This document shows, one piece after another, positions 45,728 to 54,619 of a stretch of DNA of 64,000 nt (position 1 is the stretch's first letter; every line of letters begins with the position of its first letter). Source of the DNA: Anaerolineae bacterium (GTDB lineage: Bacteria; Chloroflexota; Anaerolineae; B4-G1; DUEL01); NCBI GenBank assembly GCA_025060135.1, contig JANXCY010000005.1:1-64000 (forward strand), given 5' to 3'. A model generated the notes under the pieces. The model did no database searches. It saw nothing but the letters and a program-made list of their open reading frames with translations, and was not told where the DNA came from. A program made the position numbers and the translations under genes.

Positions 45728-46219
45728 TTATGAACTGCCCGCTTCGGCGGCCCCAGCGGAGACCTGGTCGCCGGGGAGGACGAAGCCCCGGGCACGCAGG
45801 CGTTTCTTTAGCATCGCCAGCACTGCCAGGTCAAGTCCCCGGATACGAGTGAGCGCGTCATCCCCTTCAGCCAGCCTGGCCAGGAGATCCCCGATCGTCT
45901 GCATCCCGGCGTCCTGGAGAATGCGCTCCACCGTGCCACTCAATCCCAGAATCGTAACCGGCTGCTCCAGAGACGCAGCGGCTTTCTGCCGGGCCTCGGC
46001 CTCTGCCCGCATCTGCTCCCGCCGCTGCAAACGGGTGCGGAAGCGGTCGACCTGTCCTTCGGTATCCACGATGCGCTGTTCGCCCGTGAAGAACGGATGG
46101 CATCGGGAGCAGACGTCAGTCCGGATAACGGGGACCGTGGCTCCAACCGTCCAGGTATTCCCGCAGGCGCAGATGACCTGGGCCTGGGGGTAATATTTGG
46201 GATGGATGTCCTTCTTCAC
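45728..46219 (-). CDS. rpmE: Ribosomal protein L31 with an RpoA-CTD-like extension
   Basis: A 163-residue protein. Residues 1-70 are the zinc-type L31 ([30 protein letters not shown], i.e. a complete CxC...CxxC set). A charged helix then leads to a second domain at about residues 88-150: [52 protein letters not shown]. This is the pattern of the RNA polymerase alpha C-terminal / helix-hairpin-helix fold. Normal L31 is about 70 residues. The start is GTG at 46219, overlapping the L27 stop (GTGA). Confidence 0.93.
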   Translation of the reverse strand: MKKDIHPKYYPQAQVICACGNTWTVGATVPVIRTDVCSRCHPFFTGEQRIVDTEGQVDRFRTRLQRREQMRAEAEARQKAAASLEQPVTILGLSGTVERILQDAGMQTIGDLLARLAEGDDALTRIRGLDLAVLAMLKKRLRARGFVLPGDQVSAGAAEAGSS

Positions 46220-46482
46220 GAAACCCTCCCAGTCGGATACACGCTGACCCGTTTGCGTCCACCCGGAATGGGCTCAAAGCAGACCACGCCGTCGGTCAGC
46301 GCGAAAAGCGTATAGTCCTTCCCCATTCCCACGTTGAGGCCCGGTTTAATCCGCATCCCGCGCTGGCGAACGATGATGTTTCCCGCCAGAACCATCTCAC
46401 CGGCGTATTTCTTTACACCCAGCCGCTTGCTGTGGCTATCCCGACCATTGCGGCTGCTGCCTGCACCCTTTTTGTGGGCCAT
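46216..46482 (-). CDS. rpmA: Ribosomal protein L27
   Basis: An 88-residue large-subunit protein whose N-terminus reaches the peptidyl transferase centre. [26 protein letters not shown] and GNIIVRQRG are invariant family sequence. The mature N-terminus begins directly; there is no Firmicutes-style cleavable leader. ATG at 46482 with AGGAGG. It lies between L21 and L31. Confidence 0.98.
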   Translation of the reverse strand: MAHKKGAGSSRNGRDSHSKRLGVKKYAGEMVLAGNIIVRQRGMRIKPGLNVGMGKDYTLFALTDGVVCFEPIPGGRKRVSVYPTGRVS

Positions 46483-46540
46483 AGGAACCTCCTGAAAGAA
46501 CATCCGCATCCCCAGCGATGCCAAGGATGCAACGCCACCC

Positions 46541-46852
46541 TCATCCAACGATTTCTTCAATCCGTAGACGGGTATAGGTCTGTCGGTGGCCTCGGCGGCG
46601 GCGATAGCGCTCCTTTGGAATGTACTTGAAGATACGGATTTTGGGGCCTTTCTCCTGCCCCAACACCGTGGCCCGCACTCGGGCACCCTCCACCAGCGGC
46701 GCGCCGACCCGTACCCCGTCCTCACCGGCCACCAGCAGCACCTCATCCAGCACAACCTGCGCTCCAGCCTGAGCGGGCAGTTTCTCCACCAACAGTTGGT
46801 CGCCCACAGAAACCCGGTATTGTCGTCCACCAGACCGAACAATCGCGTACAC
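46541..46852 (-). CDS. rplU: Ribosomal protein L21
   Basis: A 103-residue protein. The start is GTG at 46852, chosen because AAGGAGG lies six bases upstream and [17 protein letters not shown] is the usual L21 N-terminus. [39 protein letters not shown] and the Arg-rich [14 protein letters not shown] tail are typical. It is first in the operon, with a strong promoter and a leader hairpin. Confidence 0.97.
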   Translation of the reverse strand: MYAIVRSGGRQYRVSVGDQLLVEKLPAQAGAQVVLDEVLLVAGEDGVRVGAPLVEGARVRATVLGQEKGPKIRIFKYIPKERYRRRRGHRQTYTRLRIEEIVG

Positions 46853-46880
46853 CAATAACCTCCTTCTGAGCGGCACAATA

Positions 46881-46907
46881 GTGGCCGTGCCTTTCGGCTA
46901 CGGCCAC
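46881..46907 (-). promoter_or_regulatory. L21 leader hairpin
   Basis: On the minus strand GTGGCCGT, a bulged A, GCC, GAAA, GGC and ACGGCCAC form a stem capped by a GAAA tetraloop, in the short 5' leader of rplU. The position fits autogenous control by a ribosomal protein; this is inferred, not shown. Confidence 0.55.
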
Positions 46908-46914
46908 GAGGGGT

Positions 46915-46942
46915 ATTATAACGGGAACTGAGGATTTGTCAA
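46915..46942 (-). promoter_or_regulatory. rplU operon promoter
   Basis: The minus strand reads TTGACA (46942-46937), a 16-base spacer and TATAAT (46920-46915). Confidence 0.88.
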
Positions 46943-47059
46943 CCCGCGCCGACAGTGCCGGCACTATTCCCTCTTCCCATTTTCCCAGAGCGCGGTATAA
47001 TTGGGGAAAAACCGGATCCGTCTTTCCAACACGGGTCCTGGTACGGTCCCTGGAGGAAT

Positions 47060-49120
47060 ATGCCACCCATCTTTCCCTTCACAGCCATTGTCAACCAGGA
47101 CCTGATGCGTCGGGCCCTGGTCCTGAACGCCGTCTATCCCCAGATTGGAGGAGTGTTGATTCGCGGGGAGCGCGGGACGGGGAAATCTACCGCCGCTCGT
47201 GCCCTGGCCGCACTGTTGCCAGAAATAGAGGTCGTCGCCGATTGCCCGTTCTCCTGCGACCCCGATCAGCCAGCCACCTGGTGCACTCTCTGTCGGGAAC
47301 GAGCCGCTGCTGGAGAGGAACTCCCCCGTGCCCGCCGCCGCACCCGTTTTGTGGACCTCCCCGTCAGCGCGACAGAGGACCGGGTGGTGGGCACACTGGA
47401 TATTGAACAGGCCATCCAGAAAGGGGAGCGCCGCTTTGAGCCCGGGGTGCTCGCCGCCGCCAACCGAGGCGTCCTCTACGTGGACGAGGTCAACCTGCTG
47501 GATGACCACGTGGTGGACATTCTCCTGGACGCCGCTGCCATGGGCATCAACGTGGTGGAACGGGAAGGCATCTCCTTCACCCATCCAGCCCGCTTTATCC
47601 TCATCGGGACGATGAACCCCGAAGAGGGAGACCTGCGCCCCCAACTGCTGGATCGCTTTGCTCTCTGTGTAGACATCCGCAGCGTTCACGACCCGGGTGC
47701 GCGGATGCTCATTATGGAGCGCAATCTGGCCTTTGAAAGCGACCCGGAGGGGTTCTATGAAGAGTGGCGGCCGCGCGAAGAGGCCCTTTCCCGGGAGATT
47801 GCCCGCGCTCGCCAACTCCTGCCCCGAGTCTGCCACACCCGGGGGGACCTGGCTCTCATCGCCGCCATGATGGCCGAGATGCAGGTAGACGGCCACCGGC
47901 CCGACATGGTCATCCTGAAGACGGCCCGGGCCAACGCTGCTTTTGAGGGTCGCGACCGTATCAACGACCGGGACATCCTCCTGGCTGCCGAACTGGCTCT
48001 GCCCCACCGCCTGCGACGCCACCCCCTCCAGCCGATAGAGGCGACGCTGGATAACCTGGGTCAGCGTCTGGAGGAGGCCCGAGCCCGAATGGCCCGGCAG
48101 GAGTCCCGGCTGATGGAGGAGGTCATCCAGGAAGAGGACGTCCTCCGGGAAGAAAAAAAAACGCATATAGAGGCGGACCTGGGTGAGTCCTCCTCCGAGG
48201 AGCGGGAACGGCCCCGCGAGCCCATCGTCCAGGCTGTCCCCCAGTGGCCCTCCGAAGGGCGGTGGTGGGAAGGAGGGAAGAACGTTCCAGTGGGAGAACC
48301 TTTCTCTCCCCGCCGGCTGGATACCCCGCTGGACCGGCTCACCCGCTCCGGGACCGGTCGGCGCAGCACCACCCGCACCGACCAGCGGCGCGGACGCTAC
48401 ATCCAGGCCCGTCCCTCCCCCGACGACCCGGCGGACCTGGCCTTTGACGCCACGCTGCGGGCCGCCGCGCCCCATCAAAGCCACCGTCGCCGGCCCGGCG
48501 GGCCCGCTCTGGTGGTCCGCCCGGATGATTACCACCGCAAAGTGCGCATCCGCCGCATGGCCAATCTCATCCTCTTCGTGGTGGACGCCTCCTGGTCCAT
48601 GGCCGTCGCTGAGCGGATGGAAGCGACCAAAGGAGCCGTTCTCTCGCTCCTCACCGATGCCTATCAGCGGCGGGACCGGGTGGGTGTGGTGGTCTTCCAG
48701 AAGAATGGCGCCCGGCTGGTCCTTCCGCCTACCCGTAGCGTGGCCCGCGCGCATAAAGCGCTCCAGGACATCCCAGTCGGGGGCAAGACCCCCCTCTCTG
48801 CCGGGCTCCACCTGGCCTACCAAGTCATCACCCGGGAACTCCGCCAGCATCCCGACCTGATGCCTCTGATGGTTCTCCTGACCGACGGGGCCGGGAACGT
48901 CTCCATGAGCGACCTACCGCCTCAGGAGGAGGCCCATCAGATCGCCGACCTCTTCCCCCAGGCCCAGATCCGCTCGGTCGTCATCAACATGGAGCACGAG
49001 GCCTTTGACCAGGGACTGGCCCAGGCGCTGGCAGACCACCTCCAGGCCCCCTGCTACCGGCTGGAGGAACTGCGAGCCGATGCCCTCTTGGAGCAGGTGC
49101 GGCGGGAACTGGACCTTTAA
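47060..49120 (+). CDS. Single-chain ChlI/ChlD-type chelatase AAA+ protein
   Basis: A 686-residue protein. The start at 47060 has GGAGGA. The N-terminal AAA+ module has FTAIVNQDLMRRALVLNAV, Walker A GERGTGKS (about 36-43), a four-Cys insertion (CPFSCDPDQPATWCTLC), Walker B VLYVDEVNLLDDH and GTMNPEEGDLRPQLLDRF, as in BchI. A long acidic/Pro linker (about 360-480) follows. The C-terminal von Willebrand A domain has the MIDAS DASWSM (Asp about 509) and LLTDGAGN, as in BchD. It would power insertion of Mg or Co into a tetrapyrrole, but no catalytic H/CobN subunit or other tetrapyrrole gene is here. Confidence 0.9.
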   Translation: MPPIFPFTAIVNQDLMRRALVLNAVYPQIGGVLIRGERGTGKSTAARALAALLPEIEVVADCPFSCDPDQPATWCTLCRERAAAGEELPRARRRTRFVDLPVSATEDRVVGTLDIEQAIQKGERRFEPGVLAAANRGVLYVDEVNLLDDHVVDILLDAAAMGINVVEREGISFTHPARFILIGTMNPEEGDLRPQLLDRFALCVDIRSVHDPGARMLIMERNLAFESDPEGFYEEWRPREEALSREIARARQLLPRVCHTRGDLALIAAMMAEMQVDGHRPDMVILKTARANAAFEGRDRINDRDILLAAELALPHRLRRHPLQPIEATLDNLGQRLEEARARMARQESRLMEEVIQEEDVLREEKKTHIEADLGESSSEERERPREPIVQAVPQWPSEGRWWEGGKNVPVGEPFSPRRLDTPLDRLTRSGTGRRSTTRTDQRRGRYIQARPSPDDPADLAFDATLRAAAPHQSHRRRPGGPALVVRPDDYHRKVRIRRMANLILFVVDASWSMAVAERMEATKGAVLSLLTDAYQRRDRVGVVVFQKNGARLVLPPTRSVARAHKALQDIPVGGKTPLSAGLHLAYQVITRELRQHPDLMPLMVLLTDGAGNVSMSDLPPQEEAHQIADLFPQAQIRSVVINMEHEAFDQGLAQALADHLQAPCYRLEELRADALLEQVRRELDL

Positions 49121-49238
49121 CTATAACTTTACCCAAGCCACACCCGGGAGAGCAAGAGTCTACGCGCAGACTCTCTTCAGGCCCTGGATTCACCCGATCC
49201 GTGGACGCCCGTGGCTGATTCCTTGAGGCACAGCGAAG

Positions 49239-50219
49239 ATGCTGACTCCCCCAGCACGAACAGTTCTGACCTGGCTGACCCTCCTGGTCGTGATAGTGAT
49301 GCTGATCAGCGGCCTGGTGGGGACGCTCCACTGGCTGGCTCGTCCGGCTCGACAACCGTCGGCCCTCTCCATCGCGCCAGCGGAGGTAACCCTCTGCGTC
49401 GGCGAAACGGTGGCTTTCGCTGCCGCGCCACTGCCGGCGACTCGCTGGGCGGCCACCGGTGGCACGATCGGTGCCGACGGCCGCTACGTCGCAGGCGACC
49501 TCCCCGGCAACTACGAGGTCCAGGCGGTTGGCCCAGGCGGAGAGCGAGGCCGAGCCTACATCCACATCATCACCTGCACGCCTACTCCCTTCCCGACGCC
49601 GACCCTTATCCCCACCCCGGCCCCGACGCCCACCCCGGCCCCCACCCCGGTCCCAGAGGCCGATCCCTCCGGCGACCTTTTCGTCTACAGCACCGGTGCC
49701 ACTGTCCCTGCCCCCTTTGACGGTCTGGACATCCGCAACGCCGCCTTTGCCCCGGATGGTCGTTTCCAGGCAGAGGGCCTGCCAGCCGAACTGACCGGAT
49801 GGGCCCAGGCGGGAGAGGCCGTCCTCTGGATGGCCCTCCATTCACCCATCCCGGAGAGCATGCCGGTGCGGGCAGACTGGTTCTTCGTCCTGGACCTGGA
49901 TGGGAATTCGGGGACAGGCCGTCCGCCAGGGACCCGTCCGGTGAACCAGGGCCTGGGGGACGAAGTGGCCATCGGCCTCTACTACGACCCGACCGACGGC
50001 GCGTTCCATTCCTACCTCCTGCTCTGGAACGCCAGCCGAAGAGACTTTGATGACGGCGGAGAACCCCACTACTGGCTCTCCCCGGACCGCACAATCATAG
50101 CCCTGGCAGTCTCGGGGGATATCCTCGGAGCCCGAGGATGGGCACCGGAGACCGCGCGCGGCCGCGCAGCGACGATCGCTTACGCCACCCCTCACCCCAT
50201 CGCCGATTTCTACCCCTGA
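49239..50219 (+). CDS. Exported protein with Ig-like and Pro/Thr linker regions
   Basis: A 326-residue protein. A hydrophobic N-terminal segment (about residues 8-33) anchors or exports it. Residues about 43-110 resemble a bacterial Ig-like fold (SIAPAEVTLCVGETVAFAA ... ATGGTIGADGRYVAG). A TPTP-type linker (about 113-140) follows. The C-terminal half is beta-rich with DWFFVLDLDGNSGTGRPPGTRP and DEVAIGLYYDP, reminiscent of a carbohydrate-binding or DOMON-like sandwich. I do not recognise a specific family. The next gene, a glycosyltransferase, starts one base after its stop. Confidence 0.7.
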   Translation: MLTPPARTVLTWLTLLVVIVMLISGLVGTLHWLARPARQPSALSIAPAEVTLCVGETVAFAAAPLPATRWAATGGTIGADGRYVAGDLPGNYEVQAVGPGGERGRAYIHIITCTPTPFPTPTLIPTPAPTPTPAPTPVPEADPSGDLFVYSTGATVPAPFDGLDIRNAAFAPDGRFQAEGLPAELTGWAQAGEAVLWMALHSPIPESMPVRADWFFVLDLDGNSGTGRPPGTRPVNQGLGDEVAIGLYYDPTDGAFHSYLLLWNASRRDFDDGGEPHYWLSPDRTIIALAVSGDILGARGWAPETARGRAATIAYATPHPIADFYP

Positions 50220-50220
50220 T

Positions 50221-51117
50221 ATGATACCCTGCGACCTGGGCATCGTGATCGTCAACTACAACACCCGCGACCTGCTGCGGGCATGCCTGCGCACCGTCTA
50301 CGCCAGCCAGGGGGCATTCACCTTTGAGGTCTGCGTGGTGGATAACGGATCGGCTGATGGGAGCGGAAAGATGGTAGAGGCGGAGTTCCCCCAGGTCCAC
50401 CGCATCCTGAACCCGGATAACCGAGGGTATCCGGTGGCCAACAACCAGGGATTGCGCCTGCTGGGATTCCCGGATGGCGTCCACGCACCTCGCTATGCCC
50501 TGCTCCTCAACCCAGATACCGAACTGCCCCCCGACGCTCTGGCAAAGATGCTGGCCTTTCTGGACGCGCATCCGGAGGCTGGCGTCGCCGGGCCCAAACT
50601 GATCCGGCAGGACGGCTCCCTGGACCTGGCCTGTCGTCGCTCTTTCCCCTCTCCAGAAGTCTCCTTCTACCGGTTCTCCGGTCTGGCTCGTCTATTCCCC
50701 CGCAGTCGCCGCTTCGGGCGCTACAACCTCACCTATCTGGACCCGGACGAGATGGCAGAGGTGGATTCGGTGGTGGGGGCCTTTATGATGGTGCGCCGGG
50801 AAGCCATTGCACAGGTCGGCCTGCTGGATGAAGAGTTTTTTATGTACGGCGAGGACCTGGACTGGTGCTACCGCATAAAAGCAGCGGGGTGGAAAGTGTA
50901 TTACAATCCGGAGGTAACGGTCCTCCACATCAAGCGGGCCGCCAGCACCCGTAACCCCCGCGCCCAGGTAGAATTCTGGCGAGCCATGGACCGGTTTTAC
51001 CGCAAACACTACGCCGCCCAAACCCCCTGGCTCCTCCACGTTCTGATTCTGGCCGCCATCCGTACCCGAACCCAACTGGAACGGATGCGCTGGCGAATGG
51101 CGGGAACGGACGTTTGA
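50221..51117 (+). CDS. Family 2 glycosyltransferase
   Basis: A 298-residue GT-A fold enzyme. IVIVNYNTRDLLRACL, VVDNGSADGS, NRGYPVANNQGL and the DXD-type LLLNPDTELPP are present; GAFMMVRREAIAQVGLLDEEFFMYGEDLDWCYRIKAAGW is typical of rhamnosyl-type GT2 members. No membrane segment is evident, so it works at the cytoplasmic face. The acceptor is unknown. It is read with the preceding exported protein. Confidence 0.9.
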   Translation: MIPCDLGIVIVNYNTRDLLRACLRTVYASQGAFTFEVCVVDNGSADGSGKMVEAEFPQVHRILNPDNRGYPVANNQGLRLLGFPDGVHAPRYALLLNPDTELPPDALAKMLAFLDAHPEAGVAGPKLIRQDGSLDLACRRSFPSPEVSFYRFSGLARLFPRSRRFGRYNLTYLDPDEMAEVDSVVGAFMMVRREAIAQVGLLDEEFFMYGEDLDWCYRIKAAGWKVYYNPEVTVLHIKRAASTRNPRAQVEFWRAMDRFYRKHYAAQTPWLLHVLILAAIRTRTQLERMRWRMAGTDV

Positions 51118-51366
51118 CCTGCGGAGCCTCCCAGAACTGACCGGCGGCCCTAAGGGTGGGTCGGGCCGGCCAGGGCCATTATGAACCGATCCGCCCGGTT
51201 GCCGGTGAGCCCTATCAACCCGCAGGCTCCCTGCAGGAAAATCCGGAATAGGGGGGTGCCGGAAGCAAGCAGGCCGGACATAGAGGCTGGTAGCACCGAC
51301 CCGGGCAGTTCCGCACATCGCCCGGAGCTCTTCGGACAGGTCCCTGAGAACCACACCTGTTGCCCG

Positions 51367-53871
51367 ATGACCCGAGAACAACAATTCTACGACACCCTCC
51401 AGAACATCTTCATCGGCGCGCCCGTGGAGGGACAATCGGGCTACATCAACCTGATGCGCATCAAGGCCCGATACCTCCAGCAGGTCCTGCTCCCCCGCCT
51501 GGCGCAGGAAGTGGACGCGGCCCTCCAGCCGTTCCCCGAATTCCGCGAAGAACTATTTGACAAACTCTACACCTTCTTCCGTCGCTACTTCACCGAAAGC
51601 GGTTCCCTCGGCCTCTTCTTCACCCCCTACCACCAGAGCGTCTACGAGCGCGTCTACACCGACGACCGGGACGTGATGCTCTTCTGGAAGACGGCCCGCC
51701 TCTACTACGTCAAGTCGGACCGCCTCTTCCGGAGCATGACCATCGCCCTGGATGGCTTCCGCTTTTCCTTTGACGTATCCACACTGGAGCACAAACGGGC
51801 CAACGAGAAACGAGAACTCCTCTACACCTTTCGGGAACGGCGGGAGGACGGGACGCTGGTCTTCACAGTAACCTATGCGGAGCGAGGACGGACGGCCCAT
51901 CCTGCAGCGATTCGGCGATCCATCCAAGACGCACTGAGGCCTCGCGTCGCGGGGCGGGCCCGCCCCACCGATACTGTCCCCTCCGAGGAGACGCTGGCGC
52001 GGGCCTTCCGCCTCTTTGAGCGCCAGAGCGAGGTGGATTACTTCATCTGCAAAGACGCCCGGACCTTCCTGCGGGAGCAACTGGACCTCTGGCTCTATCA
52101 GTATCTTCTGGGACGACCCGGTGAGGAACCGCAGACGGAGTGGACCGAACGCCGGATCGGGCAAATCCAGGCGCTCCGGCGCGTGGCGTACCGCACGATT
52201 GACCTCATTGCCGACTTTGAGGACGAACTGGTCCGCCTCTGGAACAAGCCGAAATTCGTCCTCCACAGCCACTACGTCATCACCCTGGACCGCATCGCCG
52301 CGCGGCCGGGGGGAGCGGCCCTCCTGGAGCGCCTCTGGGCTCATCCCGGGATGGTGGCTCAACAGGAAGAATGGCGGCAGTTGGGCCTGACGGACATAGC
52401 CGTTGCCCGGGAAGCGGCCCTCTCCTCCCGCCACCGCTACCTCCCCATAGACACCCGCTACTTCCCGGACCTGGAACCGGAGATTCTGGCCCTCTTTGAC
52501 CCCCTGGACCGGGCGCTGGACGGCTGGCTGATCCGGAGCGAGAACTACCAGGCGCTCCGCACCCTCCTCCCCAAATTTCGCGGACGGGTCCGCACCATCT
52601 ACGTTGACCCCCCCTTCAACAAAGAACAGGAAGCCGACTACTTCTACTCGGTGAAATACCGGAACTCCACCTGGGCAACCCTGTTGGAAAACCGGCTGGC
52701 TCTGGCCCGGGAGTTTCTGAGCGAAGAGGGGTGCATCTTCGTCCGCTGCGACGCCAGCGGCAACTGGATCGTGCGCGGCCTGATGGACAGCATTTTCGGG
52801 CCGGAGAACTTCGTCAACGAAATCAGCGTCCGGCGCTTCCGGAAAAACGTGATGGAGAAGGAGGTCCGCAAACTCCCGGAGGGACTGGATACCCTCTACG
52901 TCTATGCCCGCAGCGATCGGTTCGCCTACGTGAACCCCTTCCGTCCGAAGGCGGAACGACGGGCCGGATTCTGGCGGCACATGGGGGACTCATCCGGCCC
53001 GGGGAGACCGAAACGGTTCTTCGGCAAAGAACTGGCGCCCCCAGCCGGAAAACACTGGAAGTTCTCCCAGGAACGCATAGACGAGATGATCCGCCAGGGC
53101 CGGCTGGTCCTGGAATGCCGGGAATGCGGAGCCGTCCACGACCGGAGCCAGGGGCTATGGGCCGGCTGTCCCCGATGCGGCGCCGACCATCCGATACCCA
53201 AATACTGGGTGGAAGCGCGGGAAGAAGAAGTCCTGGACTCCAACTGGAGCGACATCTACGGCTACGCCACCGCCTGGGCGTTTCCCACCGAGAACTCGGA
53301 AGCCCTCCTCAAGCGAGTCCTCCTGGCCACCTCGGCTGAAGGCGACCTGGTGATGGACTTCTTCCTGGGCAGCGGTACCCTCACCGCCGTTGCCCACAAA
53401 CTGGGCCGGAAATGGATCGGCGTGGAGATGGGCGAGCACTTCTACACCGTCGTGTTGCCCCGGATGAAGCGCGTCCTGGCCTACGACCGGTCCGGCATCT
53501 CCCGAGACCCCGACGTCCGGGCCCACTACAACCCCGACCGGGCCGGCGGCTTCTTCAAGTACTACGAACTGGAACAATACGAAGACACCCTGAGACGGGT
53601 GCGCTACGGCGATGCCGACGAGGACGACTGGCCCTACATCTTCGGGCGAGACCTGAAAATGCTGGATGCGCTGGAGATAGAAGGGGAGCGGGTACGGGTG
53701 AACCTCTCCCGCCTGTACGACGGGATAGACCTGGCCGAGACCCTCTCCCACGGACGGGGCCGCTGGATTCGGAGAATCACCCCCGAAGAAGTGGAGTTTG
53801 AGGACGGCGAGCGGGTGAGCCTCCGCGAGCCTGATTACCGGCTCCTCAAACCCTTCCTCTGGTGGATATAG
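51367..53871 (+). CDS. Type III-like DNA methyltransferase with long N-terminal extension
   Basis: An 834-residue beta-class adenine/cytosine-N methyltransferase. Residues 1 to about 400 form a helical, charged region without a catalytic motif. The enzyme proper starts at SENYQALRTLLPKF, with catalytic DPPF at 414-417 (IYVDPPFNKEQEADYF). A target-recognition region contains a zinc-ribbon-like set (Cys 584, 587, 601, 604; CRECG and CPRCG). The SAM site FFLGSGTLTAVAHKLGRKWIGVE lies at about 665. The motif order DPPF before FxGxG is that of Mod subunits. The ATG at 51367 lacks a strong site. A nuclease-like gene and a Res-like helicase follow. Confidence 0.9.
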   Translation: MTREQQFYDTLQNIFIGAPVEGQSGYINLMRIKARYLQQVLLPRLAQEVDAALQPFPEFREELFDKLYTFFRRYFTESGSLGLFFTPYHQSVYERVYTDDRDVMLFWKTARLYYVKSDRLFRSMTIALDGFRFSFDVSTLEHKRANEKRELLYTFRERREDGTLVFTVTYAERGRTAHPAAIRRSIQDALRPRVAGRARPTDTVPSEETLARAFRLFERQSEVDYFICKDARTFLREQLDLWLYQYLLGRPGEEPQTEWTERRIGQIQALRRVAYRTIDLIADFEDELVRLWNKPKFVLHSHYVITLDRIAARPGGAALLERLWAHPGMVAQQEEWRQLGLTDIAVAREAALSSRHRYLPIDTRYFPDLEPEILALFDPLDRALDGWLIRSENYQALRTLLPKFRGRVRTIYVDPPFNKEQEADYFYSVKYRNSTWATLLENRLALAREFLSEEGCIFVRCDASGNWIVRGLMDSIFGPENFVNEISVRRFRKNVMEKEVRKLPEGLDTLYVYARSDRFAYVNPFRPKAERRAGFWRHMGDSSGPGRPKRFFGKELAPPAGKHWKFSQERIDEMIRQGRLVLECRECGAVHDRSQGLWAGCPRCGADHPIPKYWVEAREEEVLDSNWSDIYGYATAWAFPTENSEALLKRVLLATSAEGDLVMDFFLGSGTLTAVAHKLGRKWIGVEMGEHFYTVVLPRMKRVLAYDRSGISRDPDVRAHYNPDRAGGFFKYYELEQYEDTLRRVRYGDADEDDWPYIFGRDLKMLDALEIEGERVRVNLSRLYDGIDLAETLSHGRGRWIRRITPEEVEFEDGERVSLREPDYRLLKPFLWWI

Positions 53872-53881
53872 GAGTTGGCCC

Positions 53882-54328
53882 ATGCCCGATAACGGACTGA
53901 CCCGCGATGCCTCCGGCAAACGGACGGACAAAACCGGCGCCCGGGATCTGACTTTCAGCCAGTGGCACCGCAAATACCTGAGCAACCGGGCCTACACCAC
54001 CGACATTGACTTCTACGAGTACCGGGTAGAACAGGGAGGCCAGTTCGTCCCCAAAGCCTTTCTGGAAGTCAAACGGGTCCATGTCCAGCAGCCCAAATAC
54101 CTCTGCTCGGCCAACTCCCGGGCCATCTTCACCCTGGCCCGGCAGGCTGGCCTGCGCTTCTTCATCATCCTCTACGCCATCGCCGACCCGGAGACCCTGG
54201 AGGGCCACTTCTGGGTCTGGGAAGTGAAGGAGATGGAGGATTTTGACCGCTACAGCGAGGAGCGGTTCACCCGGTTCTTCCGACGCTACACCAACCAGCA
54301 ACTGGTGGAACTGCTGGAGAATCTCTGA
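53882..54328 (+). CDS. Small PD-(D/E)XK-like nuclease candidate
   Basis: A 148-residue protein starting ten bases after the methyltransferase, with GGAG upstream. The sequence YTTDIDFYEYRVEQGG then FVPKAFLEVKRVH has the D...ExK spacing of PD-(D/E)XK nucleases (Asp about 41 or 43, then Glu and Lys about 62-64). Alternating beta/alpha follows (LARQAGLRFFIILYAIAD, FWVWEVKEM). The family is not one I can name. Its place between Mod and a Res-like helicase lacking a nuclease suggests it could be the cutting subunit; this is inference. Confidence 0.65.
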   Translation: MPDNGLTRDASGKRTDKTGARDLTFSQWHRKYLSNRAYTTDIDFYEYRVEQGGQFVPKAFLEVKRVHVQQPKYLCSANSRAIFTLARQAGLRFFIILYAIADPETLEGHFWVWEVKEMEDFDRYSEERFTRFFRRYTNQQLVELLENL

Positions 54329-54344
54329 CCGAATTTCCTTTTCC

Positions 54345-54576
54345 GTAGCCCAGGCTGTGAGCCTGCCCGCTGCAGGCCCGGCGGCCTGCGTCGCTCGTAG
54401 TCAGCCACGAAGTGCAACGGAGTGGCGTTTCGCCCGCACAGGCTATTAGCCTGCATCTGACCAGCCCGACGGCCTGCGTTACCTGTGGTGCAGGCTGTTA
54501 GCCTGCCCGCTGCAGTCCTGGCGGCCTGTGCTACAGTCCCGGCGGCCTGTGCTACAGGCCAAGCGGCCTGCGCTGC
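54345..54576. repeat. Dispersed palindromic repeat cluster
   Basis: Three to five degenerate ~50-bp units: CAGGCTGTGAGCCTG, CAGGCTATTAGCCTG and CAGGCTGTTAGCCTG palindromes, each followed by a GGCGGCCTGCG or GGCGGCCTGTGCTAC arm; the last arm occurs three times in a row (54511-54576). The same design occurs at 13401-13510. It separates the nuclease-like gene from the helicase. Confidence 0.8.
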
Positions 54577-54619
54577 ATTCTCCGAACCTCAAATGTGTGG
54601 TCCGTCCTGCTCCTGAGCG

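Noticed and set aside
46964-48850. 628-codon open frame on the minus strand
   Set aside because: It lies antisense to the chelatase gene with no domain of its own, and its low-complexity Gly/His/Asp content marks it as a shadow.
51553-52980. 475-codon minus-strand frame across the methyltransferase
   Set aside because: It mirrors the methyltransferase codons; no recognisable motif and no ribosome binding site.
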